Shown: piece by piece, positions 18,769 through 32,063 of the stretch | Layout: each line of letters starts with the position of its first letter | How positions within the stretch are numbered: position 1 is the first letter of the stretch | Origin: an uncultured Phycisphaerales bacterium | Lineage (GTDB): Bacteria > Planctomycetota > Phycisphaerae > Sedimentisphaerales > Anaerohalosphaeraceae | Assembly (NCBI GenBank): GCA_937868095.1 | Contig: CALMLO010000007.1 | Coordinates: forward strand, 1-62,082 | DNA length: 62,082 bases | Direction of reading: 5' to 3' | Program-made: the position numbers and the translations under genes | The notes under the pieces: generated by a model | The model's input: the letters and a program-made list of their open reading frames with translations, nothing else | Told to the model about the DNA's origin: nothing | Databases searched by the model: none

Positions 18769-18797
18769 TTGACAAACGCCCTGAGTTGGTTTATAAA
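18769..18797 (+). promoter_or_regulatory. Sigma70-type promoter of the NCS1 operon
   Basis: TTGACA at 18769-18774 and TATAAA at 18792-18797 are separated by exactly 17 bp. They sit about 40 bp before the permease start and inside the 245-bp gap after the kinase. This is the best consensus promoter in the window and separates the permease and glycosidase genes from the isomerase-kinase operon. Confidence 0.7.
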
Positions 18798-18835
18798 ATT
18801 TACGCAATCCGATAGGGATCCATGCAGGGAGATTT

Positions 18836-20362
18836 ATGAGTACAGAAACCCAATCGACACCGGCTTCTGTCCACACAAGAACCAAATCCACGCTGATCGA
18901 ACGGCTCGATGCACTTTATGAGTACGATCGTGAGCCCGTCGATGAAAATAAATTGCAGGGGTGGTGGACGTTTATCGCAATGTTTTCCAGCGAGCATATT
19001 TCGGGAACGGAATTTGTTCTCGGAACCCTGCTTGTCATGCACGGTGTAACAGCCGTTGATGTGTTTGGTGGGCTGGCGCTGGGCAACCTGCTGGCGGTTC
19101 TCAGTTGGGCCTTTATGTGTGCACCGATTGCAGTCAAAGAACGCCTGACGATTTACTGGCAGATCCGCAAAATCGCCGGACCTTATTTGACCATCTTGTA
19201 TTCCGGCCTGTTTGCGCTGATTCTTTGTCTGCTGGCAGGTTCAATGGTCAATGTTTCTACAACAGCGGTTACTCTGCCCCTGCATATTCCAAGCCCCAAC
19301 TATGCCGCCGGGCAGACGGTGCCGAGCATCTCCTGGATCCTGATTGCCATCGGGGTCGGAACTGCGATCGCTGTGCTGGCCGTACTGGGCTTCGAACGGC
19401 TGGCTCATTTTGCCAAAGTTGTGGCGCCCTGGATGCCGTTTGTATTCTTAGCCGGGGCCATCTCTTCCCTGCCGTCCCTTGGTGTGACCGGATTGGATAA
19501 CTTCTGGCAGATTGCCAATGAGAAAATCTGGACCGGCGCGGCTTATCCCGGCCAAATGCAGTACGGTTTCTGGCATTGCGTAGGACTGGCCTGGCTGTGT
19601 AATATTGCCCAGCATATGGGCATGGGGGATGTGACAATCTTCCGTTACGCCAGAAAATGGCAAATGGGGTTTTGCTCAGCGTTTGGAATGTTCATCGGAC
19701 ACTATCTGGCCTGGATTTGTTCAGGCGTCTTATGTGCCGCCTATGTACACGCTCAAACGGCTGCAGGGGTCGCCGATCCCAATCCTACGCCCGGAAACAT
19801 CGCTATGTTTGGCGCCGGCTACGCGGGTGTTGTTTGCGTCCTGCTGGCCGGCTGGACCACGGCCAATCCCACGCTGTACCGAGCGGGCCTGGCCTTTCAG
19901 GTTGCCACCCCCAACTGGCGCCGCTGGCTGGTTACATTAGTGGCGGGTATTCTGATGATCATCACCGCCTGCATTCCGGCCGTCCTGCACTACCTGGACC
20001 GCATTGTGGCTTACTACGGCCTGTTCTTTATGCCGCTGGGAGCGTTTGTCTTTATCGATTTCTGGCTCTTTCCGCGGCTGGGGCTTGCGCGCAACTATGC
20101 GGAACGCCGGGGGCTGTTAATCAGCTGGCCGGCGGCTGTGGGATGGTTCGGTTCATTCGGCATCTGTTTTCTTCTGTATGCCAAAGATCGGTACACCTCT
20201 ATGGCCTGGATCAACAAGCATCTGCCGTTATTCCTGAGCCACTATAAGGCAGATTTATTTCTGCAGGTGCTTCCGGCATGGCTGATCGCGGTGATCCTCT
20301 ATACCCTATGCAGCCTGATTCAACAAGGATTTAATCCAATTTCGCAGGAGCAGACAAAATGA
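18836..20362 (+). CDS. NCS1 family permease (nucleobase:cation symporter-1 type), substrate possibly a sugar
   Basis: 508 residues with about 12 membrane segments. The N-terminus carries WWTFIAMFSSEHISGTEFVLG, the NCS1 TM1 signature region. GFWHCVGLAWLCNIAQHMGMGD and GWTTANPTLYRAG are also typical of the cytosine/purine permease group. Known members carry nucleobases, allantoin, hydantoins or vitamins with Na+ or H+. No nucleobase-catabolic gene is nearby. The gene lies between a sugar-catabolic operon and glycosidases, so a sugar or sugar-derivative substrate is worth considering. GGGAGA precedes the start. The stop overlaps the next small gene by 4 bp. Confidence 0.85.
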   Translation: MSTETQSTPASVHTRTKSTLIERLDALYEYDREPVDENKLQGWWTFIAMFSSEHISGTEFVLGTLLVMHGVTAVDVFGGLALGNLLAVLSWAFMCAPIAVKERLTIYWQIRKIAGPYLTILYSGLFALILCLLAGSMVNVSTTAVTLPLHIPSPNYAAGQTVPSISWILIAIGVGTAIAVLAVLGFERLAHFAKVVAPWMPFVFLAGAISSLPSLGVTGLDNFWQIANEKIWTGAAYPGQMQYGFWHCVGLAWLCNIAQHMGMGDVTIFRYARKWQMGFCSAFGMFIGHYLAWICSGVLCAAYVHAQTAAGVADPNPTPGNIAMFGAGYAGVVCVLLAGWTTANPTLYRAGLAFQVATPNWRRWLVTLVAGILMIITACIPAVLHYLDRIVAYYGLFFMPLGAFVFIDFWLFPRLGLARNYAERRGLLISWPAAVGWFGSFGICFLLYAKDRYTSMAWINKHLPLFLSHYKADLFLQVLPAWLIAVILYTLCSLIQQGFNPISQEQTK

Positions 20363-20547
20363 GAACTCCAGGAAGACACATCCTGCAGGCGGTTTCTTTT
20401 GCCGGCCTGGCCTTATCCATCATCCCGGCGTTTCTGGTGTTCGGCGGCCTCTTATCCATGGAGATTTATTTTCACCTGATGGTCGCAGGGATGCTGATGT
20501 GGTTTGGTACAGCCATTTTTTGGATTAAGAAAGACAATTTGGGTTAA
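20359..20547 (+). CDS. 62-residue two-span membrane protein coupled to the NCS1 permease
   Basis: The start overlaps the permease stop in an ATGA. Two hydrophobic spans (about residues 8-30 and 35-55) are separated by a short turn, with a basic C-terminal FWIKKDNLG. No catalytic motif. Size, topology and coupling suggest an accessory subunit or stability factor for the permease, comparable in arrangement to the small partner proteins of some other symporters. I know no named family for it. Confidence 0.7.
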   Translation: MRTPGRHILQAVSFAGLALSIIPAFLVFGGLLSMEIYFHLMVAGMLMWFGTAIFWIKKDNLG

Positions 20548-20568
20548 ACCGTTTCATCAGAACCAAAG

Positions 20569-23313
20569 ATGGGTACATGGACAAAAGTGACGCGGTTACG
20601 CTGTGAATATCTGGTGAATCCCCTGGGGATTGACCAGACGCAGCCTCGTCTGAGCTGGAACGTCGAATCCAACCGCCGGGGCGTCTTCCAGTCAGCCCGG
20701 CGTGTGCGCGTGGCCTCTTCAGCACAGAGTCTTGCCGCAGGCGGCGCTGACTTATGGGACAGCGGGCGAATTGAAGACGACCGTTCCGCGCATATCGTTT
20801 ATGAAGGAGCCCCTTTAACCTCCCGCCAGACTTGCCATTGGCAGGTTCAAATCTGGGACGACCGCGGGGCATCGGTTCTCTCTGAACCGGCATTCTGGTC
20901 CATGGGCCTGCTGGAAGACAGGGACTGGCAGGCCGATTGGATCGCCGCAGACCCGGATTACCTGAATCGCGCCAAACACGCCGTAAAACCCACACTCACG
21001 GAACCGGGAACACCGCCCTGGTTTCGTAAAGTCTTTACGGCTAACGGCGCTGTCCGGAAAGCCGCTTTGTATGTCAGCGCCCGCGGCTTATTGGAGATAT
21101 CCATAAACGGCCGGCGTGTAAGCGATGACCTTTTTGTACCCGAGTGGACCGATTATAACAAGCGGATTCATTACCGCACCTACGATGTAACGGAGAAGAT
21201 TAGGACCGGCCGAAACGTTCTGGGGGCTATTCTGGGCGACGGCTGGTACAGCGGGTATGTCGGCTGGCAGGAAACGCGAGGTCGCTATGGGCTGCAAAAC
21301 AGCCTGCTGGTTCAGTTAGAGATCACAACGGCCGACGGCTCAAGACAGATTATTAATAGCGATAACTCCTGGAAATGTGCAGCCGGGCCGATCTTGTCAT
21401 CGGATTTTATGATGGGCGAAACGCATGACGCCCGCTTCGAACTTGCCGGCTGGGATCAGCCGGACTATGATGATCATGCATGGTCCCCTGTCCGAACCGT
21501 AGCGCCGCCGGCTGTTCCGCTGGTCGCTCAGCCCTCAGAGCCCGTTCGAATTACCGAAACGATAGAGCCGGTGTCAGTCCGTGAAAGTGCGCCCGGCGTC
21601 TGGATTTATGATCTCGGTCAGAATATTAGCGGGTGGGTCAGATTAAAAATATGCGGTCCTGCCGGGACACGTATTACCCTGCGGCACGGAGAACGATTGA
21701 ACCCCGACGGCACCCTCTATACCGAAAATCTGCGCCGCGCCAAAGCCACAGATGTCTATATCCTGAGCGGACGGGGCGAAGAAATCTGGCAGCCCCGTTT
21801 TACCTTTCACGGTTTCCAGTATGTTGAACTGACCGGACTGGACCGCCGTCCTCCCGAAGGCACAATCACCGGTTGTGTCATTCATTCGGATATGCCGCCG
21901 GCCGGAAGGTTTGACTGTTCGCATCCGCTTATCAACCGGCTTTGGCTCAACTGCCTCTGGAGTCAGAAAGGCAATTTCCTGAGCGTGCCAACGGATTGTC
22001 CCCAGCGGGATGAACGCCTGGGCTGGACGGGCGATGCGCAGGTTTTTTCCCGCACCGCAAGTTATAACATGGATGTCGCTGCATTCTTCACAAAATGGAT
22101 GACGGATATCGCAGACGCACAAACACCCGAAGGCATCTTCCCCGACACAGCCCCTCGCTTGCGTGAAGACAGCAATTTTGTCGGACTGGACGGACTGTGC
22201 GGAGCGGCCGGCTGGGCCGATGCCGGTATCATCATTCCCTGGATGCTCTGGCGCGTTTACGGGGATACCCGGGTCATCGAGCGCCATTTTGATGCGATGA
22301 CCGCCTGGCTGGATTATATTCAGCGGACCAACCCGGACGGCATTCGCAGGAATGCACTGGGCAATAACTATGGAGACTGGCTTTGCATCCCCTCCGATAC
22401 CACCTTTCGCACGCACTCGCCGATGAAAACCCTGCTGGCCACTGCCTACTGGGCCGATGACGCCGCCAAACTGGCCCGGATGGCCAAGGCGATCGGCCGG
22501 GATGGGGATGCGGCCCGGTTTCAGGCCGTGTTTGAACGGGTCCGACAGGCATTTCAAAAGGAGTATCTCCGAAACGACGGCCGACTTGCTGTCGAGACGC
22601 AAACCGCGTATCTGCTGTCCCTGGCTTTTGACCTATTACCGGAAGAGACCAGGGCCCGCGCAGCAGAACATTTGGTTGAAAATATCAGAAATCTGAACTG
22701 GCATCTGAGCACAGGGTTTATTGGGATTCGTTACCTGAACCCAATCCTGACCGCGATGGGACGTGCGGATGCAGCATGGAAACTGCTGTTGAATGAAGAC
22801 TATCCTTCGTGGCTCTATCCAGTGCTCCATGGGGCCACCACGATCTGGGAACGATGGAACGGGTGGACGGCAGAGGATGGATTTTTCAATCCCCAGATGA
22901 ATTCGTTTAACCACTACTCGCTGGGCTCTGTTGGGGAATGGCTTTATCGCTGTGCCGCAGGCATTGAATTAGACGCTGACGAAAACGGATTCAAGAAGTT
23001 CCTTCTTAAGCCGTATCCCTGCAGCCGATTAGACTATGCCGGGGCGGAATACCGCTCCCTGTATGGATGGATTAAAAGCCGCTGGCAGCGGCAGGGGAAT
23101 ATTCTGACGTATGACATTATGATCCCTGCAAACACAACCGCCCGCGTTTGTGTTCCGAGCGACCCGGGCACATCGATTCAGGAAAACGGCGTTCCCGTTG
23201 AACAAGTGACGGGGATTAAGCCGCTGGGTCGCGACAACCAATATGCGGTTTATGAAATTCCTTCGGGCTCTTATCGATTTGTGAGTCATTACTCATTATC
23301 GGCAAAGATATAG
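20569..23313 (+). CDS. GH78 alpha-L-rhamnosidase, no signal peptide
   Basis: 914 residues. The N-terminal beta-domains (LRCEYLVNPLGIDQTQPRLSW, ADLWDSGRIEDD) and CBM67-like part (NGRRVSDDLFVPEWTDYNKR, GDGWYSGYVGW) precede the (alpha/alpha)6 catalytic domain. That domain carries the family block TDCPQRDERLGWTGDAQ, where conserved acidic residues act in catalysis, and ATTIWERWNGWT. The length is usual for GH78. Unlike the second GH78 at 56661-59912, it begins without a signal peptide and is probably cytoplasmic, acting on imported oligosaccharides. It starts 21 bp after the small membrane protein, so it is likely in the NCS1 operon. Confidence 0.92.
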   Translation: MGTWTKVTRLRCEYLVNPLGIDQTQPRLSWNVESNRRGVFQSARRVRVASSAQSLAAGGADLWDSGRIEDDRSAHIVYEGAPLTSRQTCHWQVQIWDDRGASVLSEPAFWSMGLLEDRDWQADWIAADPDYLNRAKHAVKPTLTEPGTPPWFRKVFTANGAVRKAALYVSARGLLEISINGRRVSDDLFVPEWTDYNKRIHYRTYDVTEKIRTGRNVLGAILGDGWYSGYVGWQETRGRYGLQNSLLVQLEITTADGSRQIINSDNSWKCAAGPILSSDFMMGETHDARFELAGWDQPDYDDHAWSPVRTVAPPAVPLVAQPSEPVRITETIEPVSVRESAPGVWIYDLGQNISGWVRLKICGPAGTRITLRHGERLNPDGTLYTENLRRAKATDVYILSGRGEEIWQPRFTFHGFQYVELTGLDRRPPEGTITGCVIHSDMPPAGRFDCSHPLINRLWLNCLWSQKGNFLSVPTDCPQRDERLGWTGDAQVFSRTASYNMDVAAFFTKWMTDIADAQTPEGIFPDTAPRLREDSNFVGLDGLCGAAGWADAGIIIPWMLWRVYGDTRVIERHFDAMTAWLDYIQRTNPDGIRRNALGNNYGDWLCIPSDTTFRTHSPMKTLLATAYWADDAAKLARMAKAIGRDGDAARFQAVFERVRQAFQKEYLRNDGRLAVETQTAYLLSLAFDLLPEETRARAAEHLVENIRNLNWHLSTGFIGIRYLNPILTAMGRADAAWKLLLNEDYPSWLYPVLHGATTIWERWNGWTAEDGFFNPQMNSFNHYSLGSVGEWLYRCAAGIELDADENGFKKFLLKPYPCSRLDYAGAEYRSLYGWIKSRWQRQGNILTYDIMIPANTTARVCVPSDPGTSIQENGVPVEQVTGIKPLGRDNQYAVYEIPSGSYRFVSHYSLSAKI

Positions 23314-26649
<3,336 letters not shown>

Positions 26650-26668
26650 ATCAATGAGAGAGACAAAC

Positions 26669-28669
26669 ATGAAGAGGTATTGTTTAATCAGTATTTTCAC
26701 TTTGGCGGTCTCTGCGGTCGGCGGGGCGACTCCTGCGGTCAGCGCCTATGCCAAACTCAGCAATGTTGAATTTGGTGCGGCCCGATGGACAAAAGGATTC
26801 TGGGCGGGCCGGTTTGCTGTGTGCCATAAAACGATGATCCCCAATATGTGGCGGTTGCTGGAAGATCCGGAAATCAGTCACGCCTATGAGAATTTTCTGG
26901 TGGCCGCCGGAAAAAAGGAAGGCCGGCACCGCGGACCAAAATGGCATGACGGGGACTTTTATAAATGGCTTGAGGCCGCCGCATACGTGTATGCAGTTAC
27001 GCATGACGAGGCGCTGAACCGGCAAATGGATGAGATCATCGCGGTTATTGGGGCTGCGCAGCGTCAGGATGGCTATATTCACACGCCCGTTATAATCGCG
27101 CAGCGCAACGGCAGTGCACAAGTGACAGAGTTTGCTGAACGTCTTGATTTTGAGACCTATAATATGGGGCATCTGATGACGTGCGGGTGCGTTCACTATC
27201 AGGCGACGGGAAAAAGGACGCTGCTTCAGATTGCTGAGAAGGCCGCGGACTATTTGTATGGTCTGTATAAGACCCAGCCGCAGAATCTGGCGGCCAATGC
27301 CGTCTGCCCATCTCACTATATGGGCACGGCGGACCTGTACCGGCTTACAGGCAATCCGGCGTATCTCCAGCTGCTGACCGGGCTGATGGAGATTCGCAGT
27401 CTGTACCAAAACGGGCTGGACGATAACCAGGACCGGATCCCGTTCTATGAGCAGCGTGAAGCGGTCGGCCATGCGGTTCGGGCAAACTACTTGTATGCGG
27501 GAGCGGCCGACATCCTGGCAGAGACGGGAGACCAGCGGCTTCGTACAGCGCTGGAAAGTATCTGGCAGGATGTCGTTGGTCGCAAACTTTATATTACCGG
27601 GGCAACGGGAGCTCTGTATAACGGCGCCTCCCCGGACGGCTCCAAGAAGCAGGACTCCATTCAGCTCGTTCACCAGGCCTACGGACGGCCGTATCAGCTG
27701 CCGAATATCACCGCCCACAATGAATCCTGTGCCGCGGTGGGATTTGTATTGTGGAACAAGCGAATGCTGGCGCTTTCGGGCGAGGTGCGGTTTGCCGATG
27801 CCATGGAGCGAGCGCTGTATAATGGAGTATTGGCCGCGATCAGTCTGGACGGAAAAAAGTTTCTATACACCAATGCCTTGCGGGTGACGGAAGATCTGCC
27901 GTTCGAATTGCGGTGGTCCCGCCATCGCAAACCATATATCAGCTGCTTCTGCTGTCCCCCCAACGTGGTTCGTCTCATCGCCGAATCTTCAGAATACGCC
28001 TATGGCCTGTCGCCGGAAGGGGTGTATGTTCACCTGTATGGGAGCAATATCCTCGATACGAAGCTTCCGTCCGGGGATAAAATCCGGCTGATCCAAACGA
28101 CCGATTATCCCTGGGACGGAACCGTTCATTTTACGATTGAGGAAGCGCCGAAAGAAGCATGGACGGTGTTTCTTCGAATTCCCGGCTGGTCGCAAGGAGC
28201 TTGCATAAGAATAAACGATCAGGCGGCGGAAGAACATCTTGCGCCTCAGTATGTTCCGTTGCGGCGGACCTGGAAAGCCGGCGACCGGATTGAATTGAGC
28301 ATTCCGATGGAACCGCAATGGATGGAAGGCCATCCGCTGGCGGAAGAGATTCGCGGGCAGGCGGCCGTGCAGCGCGGGCCGCTGGTGTATTGCCTGGAGT
28401 CGTCGGATTTGCCGGCGGGGGTTCGGCCGGCAGATGTGGCCGTGCGGCCTACAGACAGACTGCAAGCACACCATCTGAAGGATCTGCTGGGCGGTATTAC
28501 GGTGCTGGAAGGACGGGGTTATGTTATCCAGGGCCAACCATGGGGCCAAAACCTTTATCGCCCGATCAGCCCGCAGGAACCCAAGCCAATTGGCATACGT
28601 CTGATCCCATACTATGCCTGGGGCAACCGCGGGGACCCCGAGATGTGCGTCTGGCTGCCTATACGTTAG
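26669..28669 (+). CDS. GH127 family glycoside hydrolase (beta-L-arabinofuranosidase or aceric acid hydrolase type)
   Basis: 666 residues from ATG 26669 with a signal peptide (ends AVSA); an upstream ATG at 26654 is in frame but lacks a signal-like start. The (alpha/alpha)6 domain shows GFWAGRFAVCHKTMIPNMWRL, DGDFYKWLEAAAYVYA, DGYIHTPV and GATGALYNGASPDG. The Cys motif SCFCCPPN (Cys 426, 428, 429) matches the zinc-binding cysteines of GH127, one of which is the nucleophile. A beta-jelly roll follows. Characterised members cleave beta-L-arabinofuranose; one (BT1003) removes aceric acid from rhamnogalacturonan-II. The two cannot be distinguished here, though the neighbours favour pectin. Confidence 0.9.
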   Translation: MKRYCLISIFTLAVSAVGGATPAVSAYAKLSNVEFGAARWTKGFWAGRFAVCHKTMIPNMWRLLEDPEISHAYENFLVAAGKKEGRHRGPKWHDGDFYKWLEAAAYVYAVTHDEALNRQMDEIIAVIGAAQRQDGYIHTPVIIAQRNGSAQVTEFAERLDFETYNMGHLMTCGCVHYQATGKRTLLQIAEKAADYLYGLYKTQPQNLAANAVCPSHYMGTADLYRLTGNPAYLQLLTGLMEIRSLYQNGLDDNQDRIPFYEQREAVGHAVRANYLYAGAADILAETGDQRLRTALESIWQDVVGRKLYITGATGALYNGASPDGSKKQDSIQLVHQAYGRPYQLPNITAHNESCAAVGFVLWNKRMLALSGEVRFADAMERALYNGVLAAISLDGKKFLYTNALRVTEDLPFELRWSRHRKPYISCFCCPPNVVRLIAESSEYAYGLSPEGVYVHLYGSNILDTKLPSGDKIRLIQTTDYPWDGTVHFTIEEAPKEAWTVFLRIPGWSQGACIRINDQAAEEHLAPQYVPLRRTWKAGDRIELSIPMEPQWMEGHPLAEEIRGQAAVQRGPLVYCLESSDLPAGVRPADVAVRPTDRLQAHHLKDLLGGITVLEGRGYVIQGQPWGQNLYRPISPQEPKPIGIRLIPYYAWGNRGDPEMCVWLPIR

Positions 28670-28731
28670 GGCGCACACAAGGGTAACCATGGAACCGACA
28701 GAAAACCCGATACTCGCGAAAGGAAAAGACA

Positions 28732-30300
28732 ATGAGGAAAGCAATCTTATTCCTATGGATCGGACTGACCGGCTGCCTGTGTATAGCAGAGTCCAGCAAA
28801 GTGGAACAATGGAACATCTTCGAACTGACGCTGAAAGGACCGTCAGCAGGTAACCCGTTCATAGGTATTGAATTCAGCGCGGTCTTTGAAAACGGCGGCC
28901 GACAACGCGAGCCGGAGGGTTTCTATGACGGAGACGGCGCGTTCAAGGTCCGTTTTATGCCGGATGCGCAGGGAACCTGGACTTACAGGACAAAAAGCAA
29001 TCGCCGGGAACTTGACGGCAAAGAGGGGCAATTCGTATGCACAGCTCCCGCCCCCGGCAATCACGGACCTGTGCGGGTGCGCAACCAGTACCACTTCGCC
29101 TATGCGGACGGCACGCCGTTCTTCCCATTCGGCACAACGATCTATGAATGGCCCTTTCAAACAGAGGAACTCAAAAAACAGACTCTTGAGACCTTGCAGC
29201 AATCGCCGTTCAACAAAGCCCGCTTTCTGCTGATTCCTCCCTGGAAGGAACATTATGTAACGGGGCCGGGCAGGTTGGAGCGTTTTCCGTTTATCGGCAG
29301 TTCGAGGGATAACTGGGATTTTTCCCGATTCGATCCGGAATATTTCCGGCAACTGGAATGGTGCGTATCACGATTCCGCGATTTGGGTGTGGAAGCGGAC
29401 CTGATACTCTTCCATCCTTATGACGAGGGCAAGTGGGGATTTGATCGGATGGATGCGGCGACAAACGATCGATATGTGCGTTATGTAATCGCCCGTTTCG
29501 GTGCCTATCGCAATGTCTGGTGGAGTCTGGCGAATGAAAACAGTTTTATGAAATATTTGACGGATGCGGACTGGGACCGTCTCTTTCAGATTGTGCGGGA
29601 TCGCGATCCGTACAGCCATCTTCGGTCGATTCACAATGCCGACCGCATTTACGATTACTGCAAACCGTGGGTAACGCACGTGAGTCTCCAGTACTATATG
29701 GCCGTGCGGTGTCTGGGTATTTCTCCGATGCTGCGGGATATGTATCAAAAGCCGATCGTGCATGATGAGATCAACTATGAGGGCAATATTGAAAAACGAT
29801 GGGGGAATATCTCCGGCGAGGAGATGGTGTTTCGCTTTTGGTCAGCGTACATCGGCGGGGCCTATGCGACACACGGGGACTGTTTCGGACCGTCGGAAGA
29901 TCCTACCTGGATTTCCATCGGCGGCAAACTGCAAGGGCAAAGCCCTGCACGGATTGCGTTTCTGCGAACGATCATAGAGTCGGGGCCGCCGCAGGGGATC
30001 GATCCGATCGATCAGGCCTATGAAAATAATATCGGCGGCCAGGCCGGAGAGTACTACCTGATTTATTTCGGCCGGGAACCGATCCAACAGTGGGAATTTC
30101 GCCTGCCGAAGAAAAATCTGAAAGAGGGAATGCGCTTCAAGGCGGACCGGATCGATACATGGAATATGGAAATTGAACCGGTCAAGGACGTGTTTGAAGT
30201 CAAGCCGCTAAACGCGTATACGTTTGTGGACAAAAACGGCTTACAAGTAAAGCTGCCGGGCAGGCCGTATATGGCGCTGCGATTGCAGCGGATTGAATAA
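28732..30300 (+). CDS. DUF5060/DUF4038-like glycosidase, apiosidase-like (GH140-type) candidate
   Basis: 522 residues, exported; the N-terminus LWIGLTGCLCIAES could be cut by signal peptidase I or II. Residues about 22-110 form the DUF5060 beta-domain (EQWNIFELTLKGP, GFYDGDGAFKVRFMPD). A TIM barrel like that of DUF4038/apiosidase proteins follows (FFPFGTTIYEW). The likely acid/base Glu is in WWSLANENSF and the nucleophile Glu in PIVHDEINYEGN. A short C-terminal beta-domain closes the protein. GH140 apiosidase BT1012 shares the DUF4038 fold, but its accessory domains differ, so the substrate is uncertain. It closes the plus-strand cluster ahead of a terminator. Confidence 0.7.
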   Translation: MRKAILFLWIGLTGCLCIAESSKVEQWNIFELTLKGPSAGNPFIGIEFSAVFENGGRQREPEGFYDGDGAFKVRFMPDAQGTWTYRTKSNRRELDGKEGQFVCTAPAPGNHGPVRVRNQYHFAYADGTPFFPFGTTIYEWPFQTEELKKQTLETLQQSPFNKARFLLIPPWKEHYVTGPGRLERFPFIGSSRDNWDFSRFDPEYFRQLEWCVSRFRDLGVEADLILFHPYDEGKWGFDRMDAATNDRYVRYVIARFGAYRNVWWSLANENSFMKYLTDADWDRLFQIVRDRDPYSHLRSIHNADRIYDYCKPWVTHVSLQYYMAVRCLGISPMLRDMYQKPIVHDEINYEGNIEKRWGNISGEEMVFRFWSAYIGGAYATHGDCFGPSEDPTWISIGGKLQGQSPARIAFLRTIIESGPPQGIDPIDQAYENNIGGQAGEYYLIYFGREPIQQWEFRLPKKNLKEGMRFKADRIDTWNMEIEPVKDVFEVKPLNAYTFVDKNGLQVKLPGRPYMALRLQRIE

Positions 30301-30393
30301 ACAAGAGGTGAGTCGGAACCGGGCTTCATTAATTTGAATGACATTGCTCAAGTCCTTCGCCGATTGTGCCGATTCCTTGTTCTGCATCCTTGT

Positions 30394-30460
30394 GTCCTTT
30401 CTCTGGTTAACTGGTTTTTGATCGTTTCGCTAACCATCGACCAAAGAAAGGACTCTTTTT
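30394..30460 (+). terminator. Rho-independent terminator after the plus-strand cluster
   Basis: GTCCTTTCT (30394-30402) pairs perfectly with AGAAAGGAC (30445-30453), with a second inner pairing GGTTA/TAACC. TCTTTTTG follows directly. It lies 94 bp past the DUF5060 stop and before the convergent pectate lyase gene. Confidence 0.65.
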
Positions 30461-30500
30461 GTCTACTTTTCAAAGTGCGAAAAATATCTTACGTTCTCGA

Positions 30501-32063
30501 TCAGCTGATGGTATCTATATTGTTATTAAGATCAAAGTAGTCGATTTTCTCTTGAGGGTTGGTTCCATTGAGATACTCTTCAATGTTGGTATACCCGTCG
30601 CCATCTGAATCGATGGCGGCGTCAGAGGGATCCCTGGAATCCAATCCATACTTGATTTCCCATGCATCTGGCATCGTATCCCTGTCGGTATCAGTCGGCA
30701 CCTGGTCGGGCGAGAAGGTAAATTCCGGATATCCGCCAACCTGCTCCGGATCACTGATCACGCCATTGCCGTATGTCACCTTGCCGGATCGCACCATCTC
30801 AACGATGCGCTTATCCACGGCATCGCGGCGGGGAAGCGTGGCACCCGCCTTCGCCAGGACCTCGTGAAACGCCTGGAGAGCCGGTTGCTGGTTGACCGGC
30901 CACCCTTCGAAAGGACTGTTGACCCGGGCCATATCGAGGGTGCCTGGACCCTCCAGCAGTCTGATCCCCTTCCAGTTATCGGCCGTCACTTGGGGATGTC
31001 CTTCGACGATATTGCCTGCCACGTACCATTTTCCCGGCCTCTTCCCGGCCTGGGGATACCAGTTGCTGTTTTGAAACCGCCTTCCGGGTGAGTACATATC
31101 ACGCTGTTCGATCCTGGCAATCGTGCTGACCATATTGTCATTGGTCGCCGGCCCTGGTTTATAGTAGTTATTGATCACGTTGATAAGCGACGTCTCGTCG
31201 CCGCCGTCCATAGTCCTGTGTCGCCAATTAAAGACGACGTTGTTGCGGTAGTCAAACTCACCGCCCATGCCGATGGAGGGATTGCGCCCGGTGTTGCACG
31301 CGAACAGGTTGTGATGGAAGGTTGAATCCTGCCCCCCCCAGGTGCCGCCGAATTCATGCCCCGGCTTCATGCCTTCACTGGAAATGCAGTATTGAATGGT
31401 CAGATTTCTCGTGGAGGTTTTGACGCGCTGCGTCTTGCCGGGGTTTCTGGGATCAGGGCGTTCTACCATGGCGCGGTAGAGCGAGAGGTTTTCATCCCGT
31501 CCCCAGCTGGTCGAACAATGATCAACGATGACATGATGGAGAGGGTGCCCGCCGATATTGTCCGTTCCCTGGCCTCCTTCGGTGACCCCCCGACGAATTC
31601 GAAGGTGCCGCAGAATCACATTGTAGGTGTCAATATCCAGCGAGGCGCCTGCGATACAGATCCCATCGCCGGGTGCGGATTGTCCCGCGATCGTGATATG
31701 AGGATTGTTAATCACCAGGTTGGATTGAAGATGGATGATGCCCGCCACGCGGAAAATCACGATACGAGGCCCTTCGGCCTCGATCGCTTCACGCAAACTG
31801 CCCGGACCGCTGTCCTCCAGACCGGTTACGATAATGACTTTGCCGCCGCGGCCCCCCGTGGCAAACATGCCGCCGCCCCAGGCGCCGGGAAAGGCCGGAA
31901 TTGCCTCAGGCAGATCCGGCGGAAGAGGGGGAAACATCCCGGGATTGGGCTCCTGAATCTTCACGGCGGATTGAACAGCTTCCTGGGCCTGCATCCGGTC
32001 GATGAACAGACAGGTTAGTATCACTGCAGCATAAAACAGTCTTGATTCAATACTCTTGTTCAC
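30501..32063 (-). CDS. Secreted pectate lyase-like protein with C-terminal calcium-binding repeats
   Basis: 520 residues with a signal peptide (ends DRMQA). The mature N-terminus FPGAWGGGMFATGGRGGKVIIVT and the beta-helix with ITIAGQSAPGDGI, VIVDHCSTSWGRDENLS and FHHNLFACNTGRNP are typical of PL1-type pectate lyases. These cleave polygalacturonan by calcium-dependent beta-elimination. The C-terminal 75 residues contain TSP3/EF-hand-like repeats DTDRDTMPDAWEIKYGLD and DSDGDGYTNIEEYLNGTNP, common in planctomycete and Verrucomicrobia secreted lyases. It begins the long minus-strand pectin block. Confidence 0.85.
   Translation of the reverse strand: MNKSIESRLFYAAVILTCLFIDRMQAQEAVQSAVKIQEPNPGMFPPLPPDLPEAIPAFPGAWGGGMFATGGRGGKVIIVTGLEDSGPGSLREAIEAEGPRIVIFRVAGIIHLQSNLVINNPHITIAGQSAPGDGICIAGASLDIDTYNVILRHLRIRRGVTEGGQGTDNIGGHPLHHVIVDHCSTSWGRDENLSLYRAMVERPDPRNPGKTQRVKTSTRNLTIQYCISSEGMKPGHEFGGTWGGQDSTFHHNLFACNTGRNPSIGMGGEFDYRNNVVFNWRHRTMDGGDETSLINVINNYYKPGPATNDNMVSTIARIEQRDMYSPGRRFQNSNWYPQAGKRPGKWYVAGNIVEGHPQVTADNWKGIRLLEGPGTLDMARVNSPFEGWPVNQQPALQAFHEVLAKAGATLPRRDAVDKRIVEMVRSGKVTYGNGVISDPEQVGGYPEFTFSPDQVPTDTDRDTMPDAWEIKYGLDSRDPSDAAIDSDGDGYTNIEEYLNGTNPQEKIDYFDLNNNIDTIS

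Noticed and set aside
26684..27718. Long minus-strand frame opposite GH127
   Set aside because: Antisense shadow; GH127 motifs on the plus strand explain the sequence.
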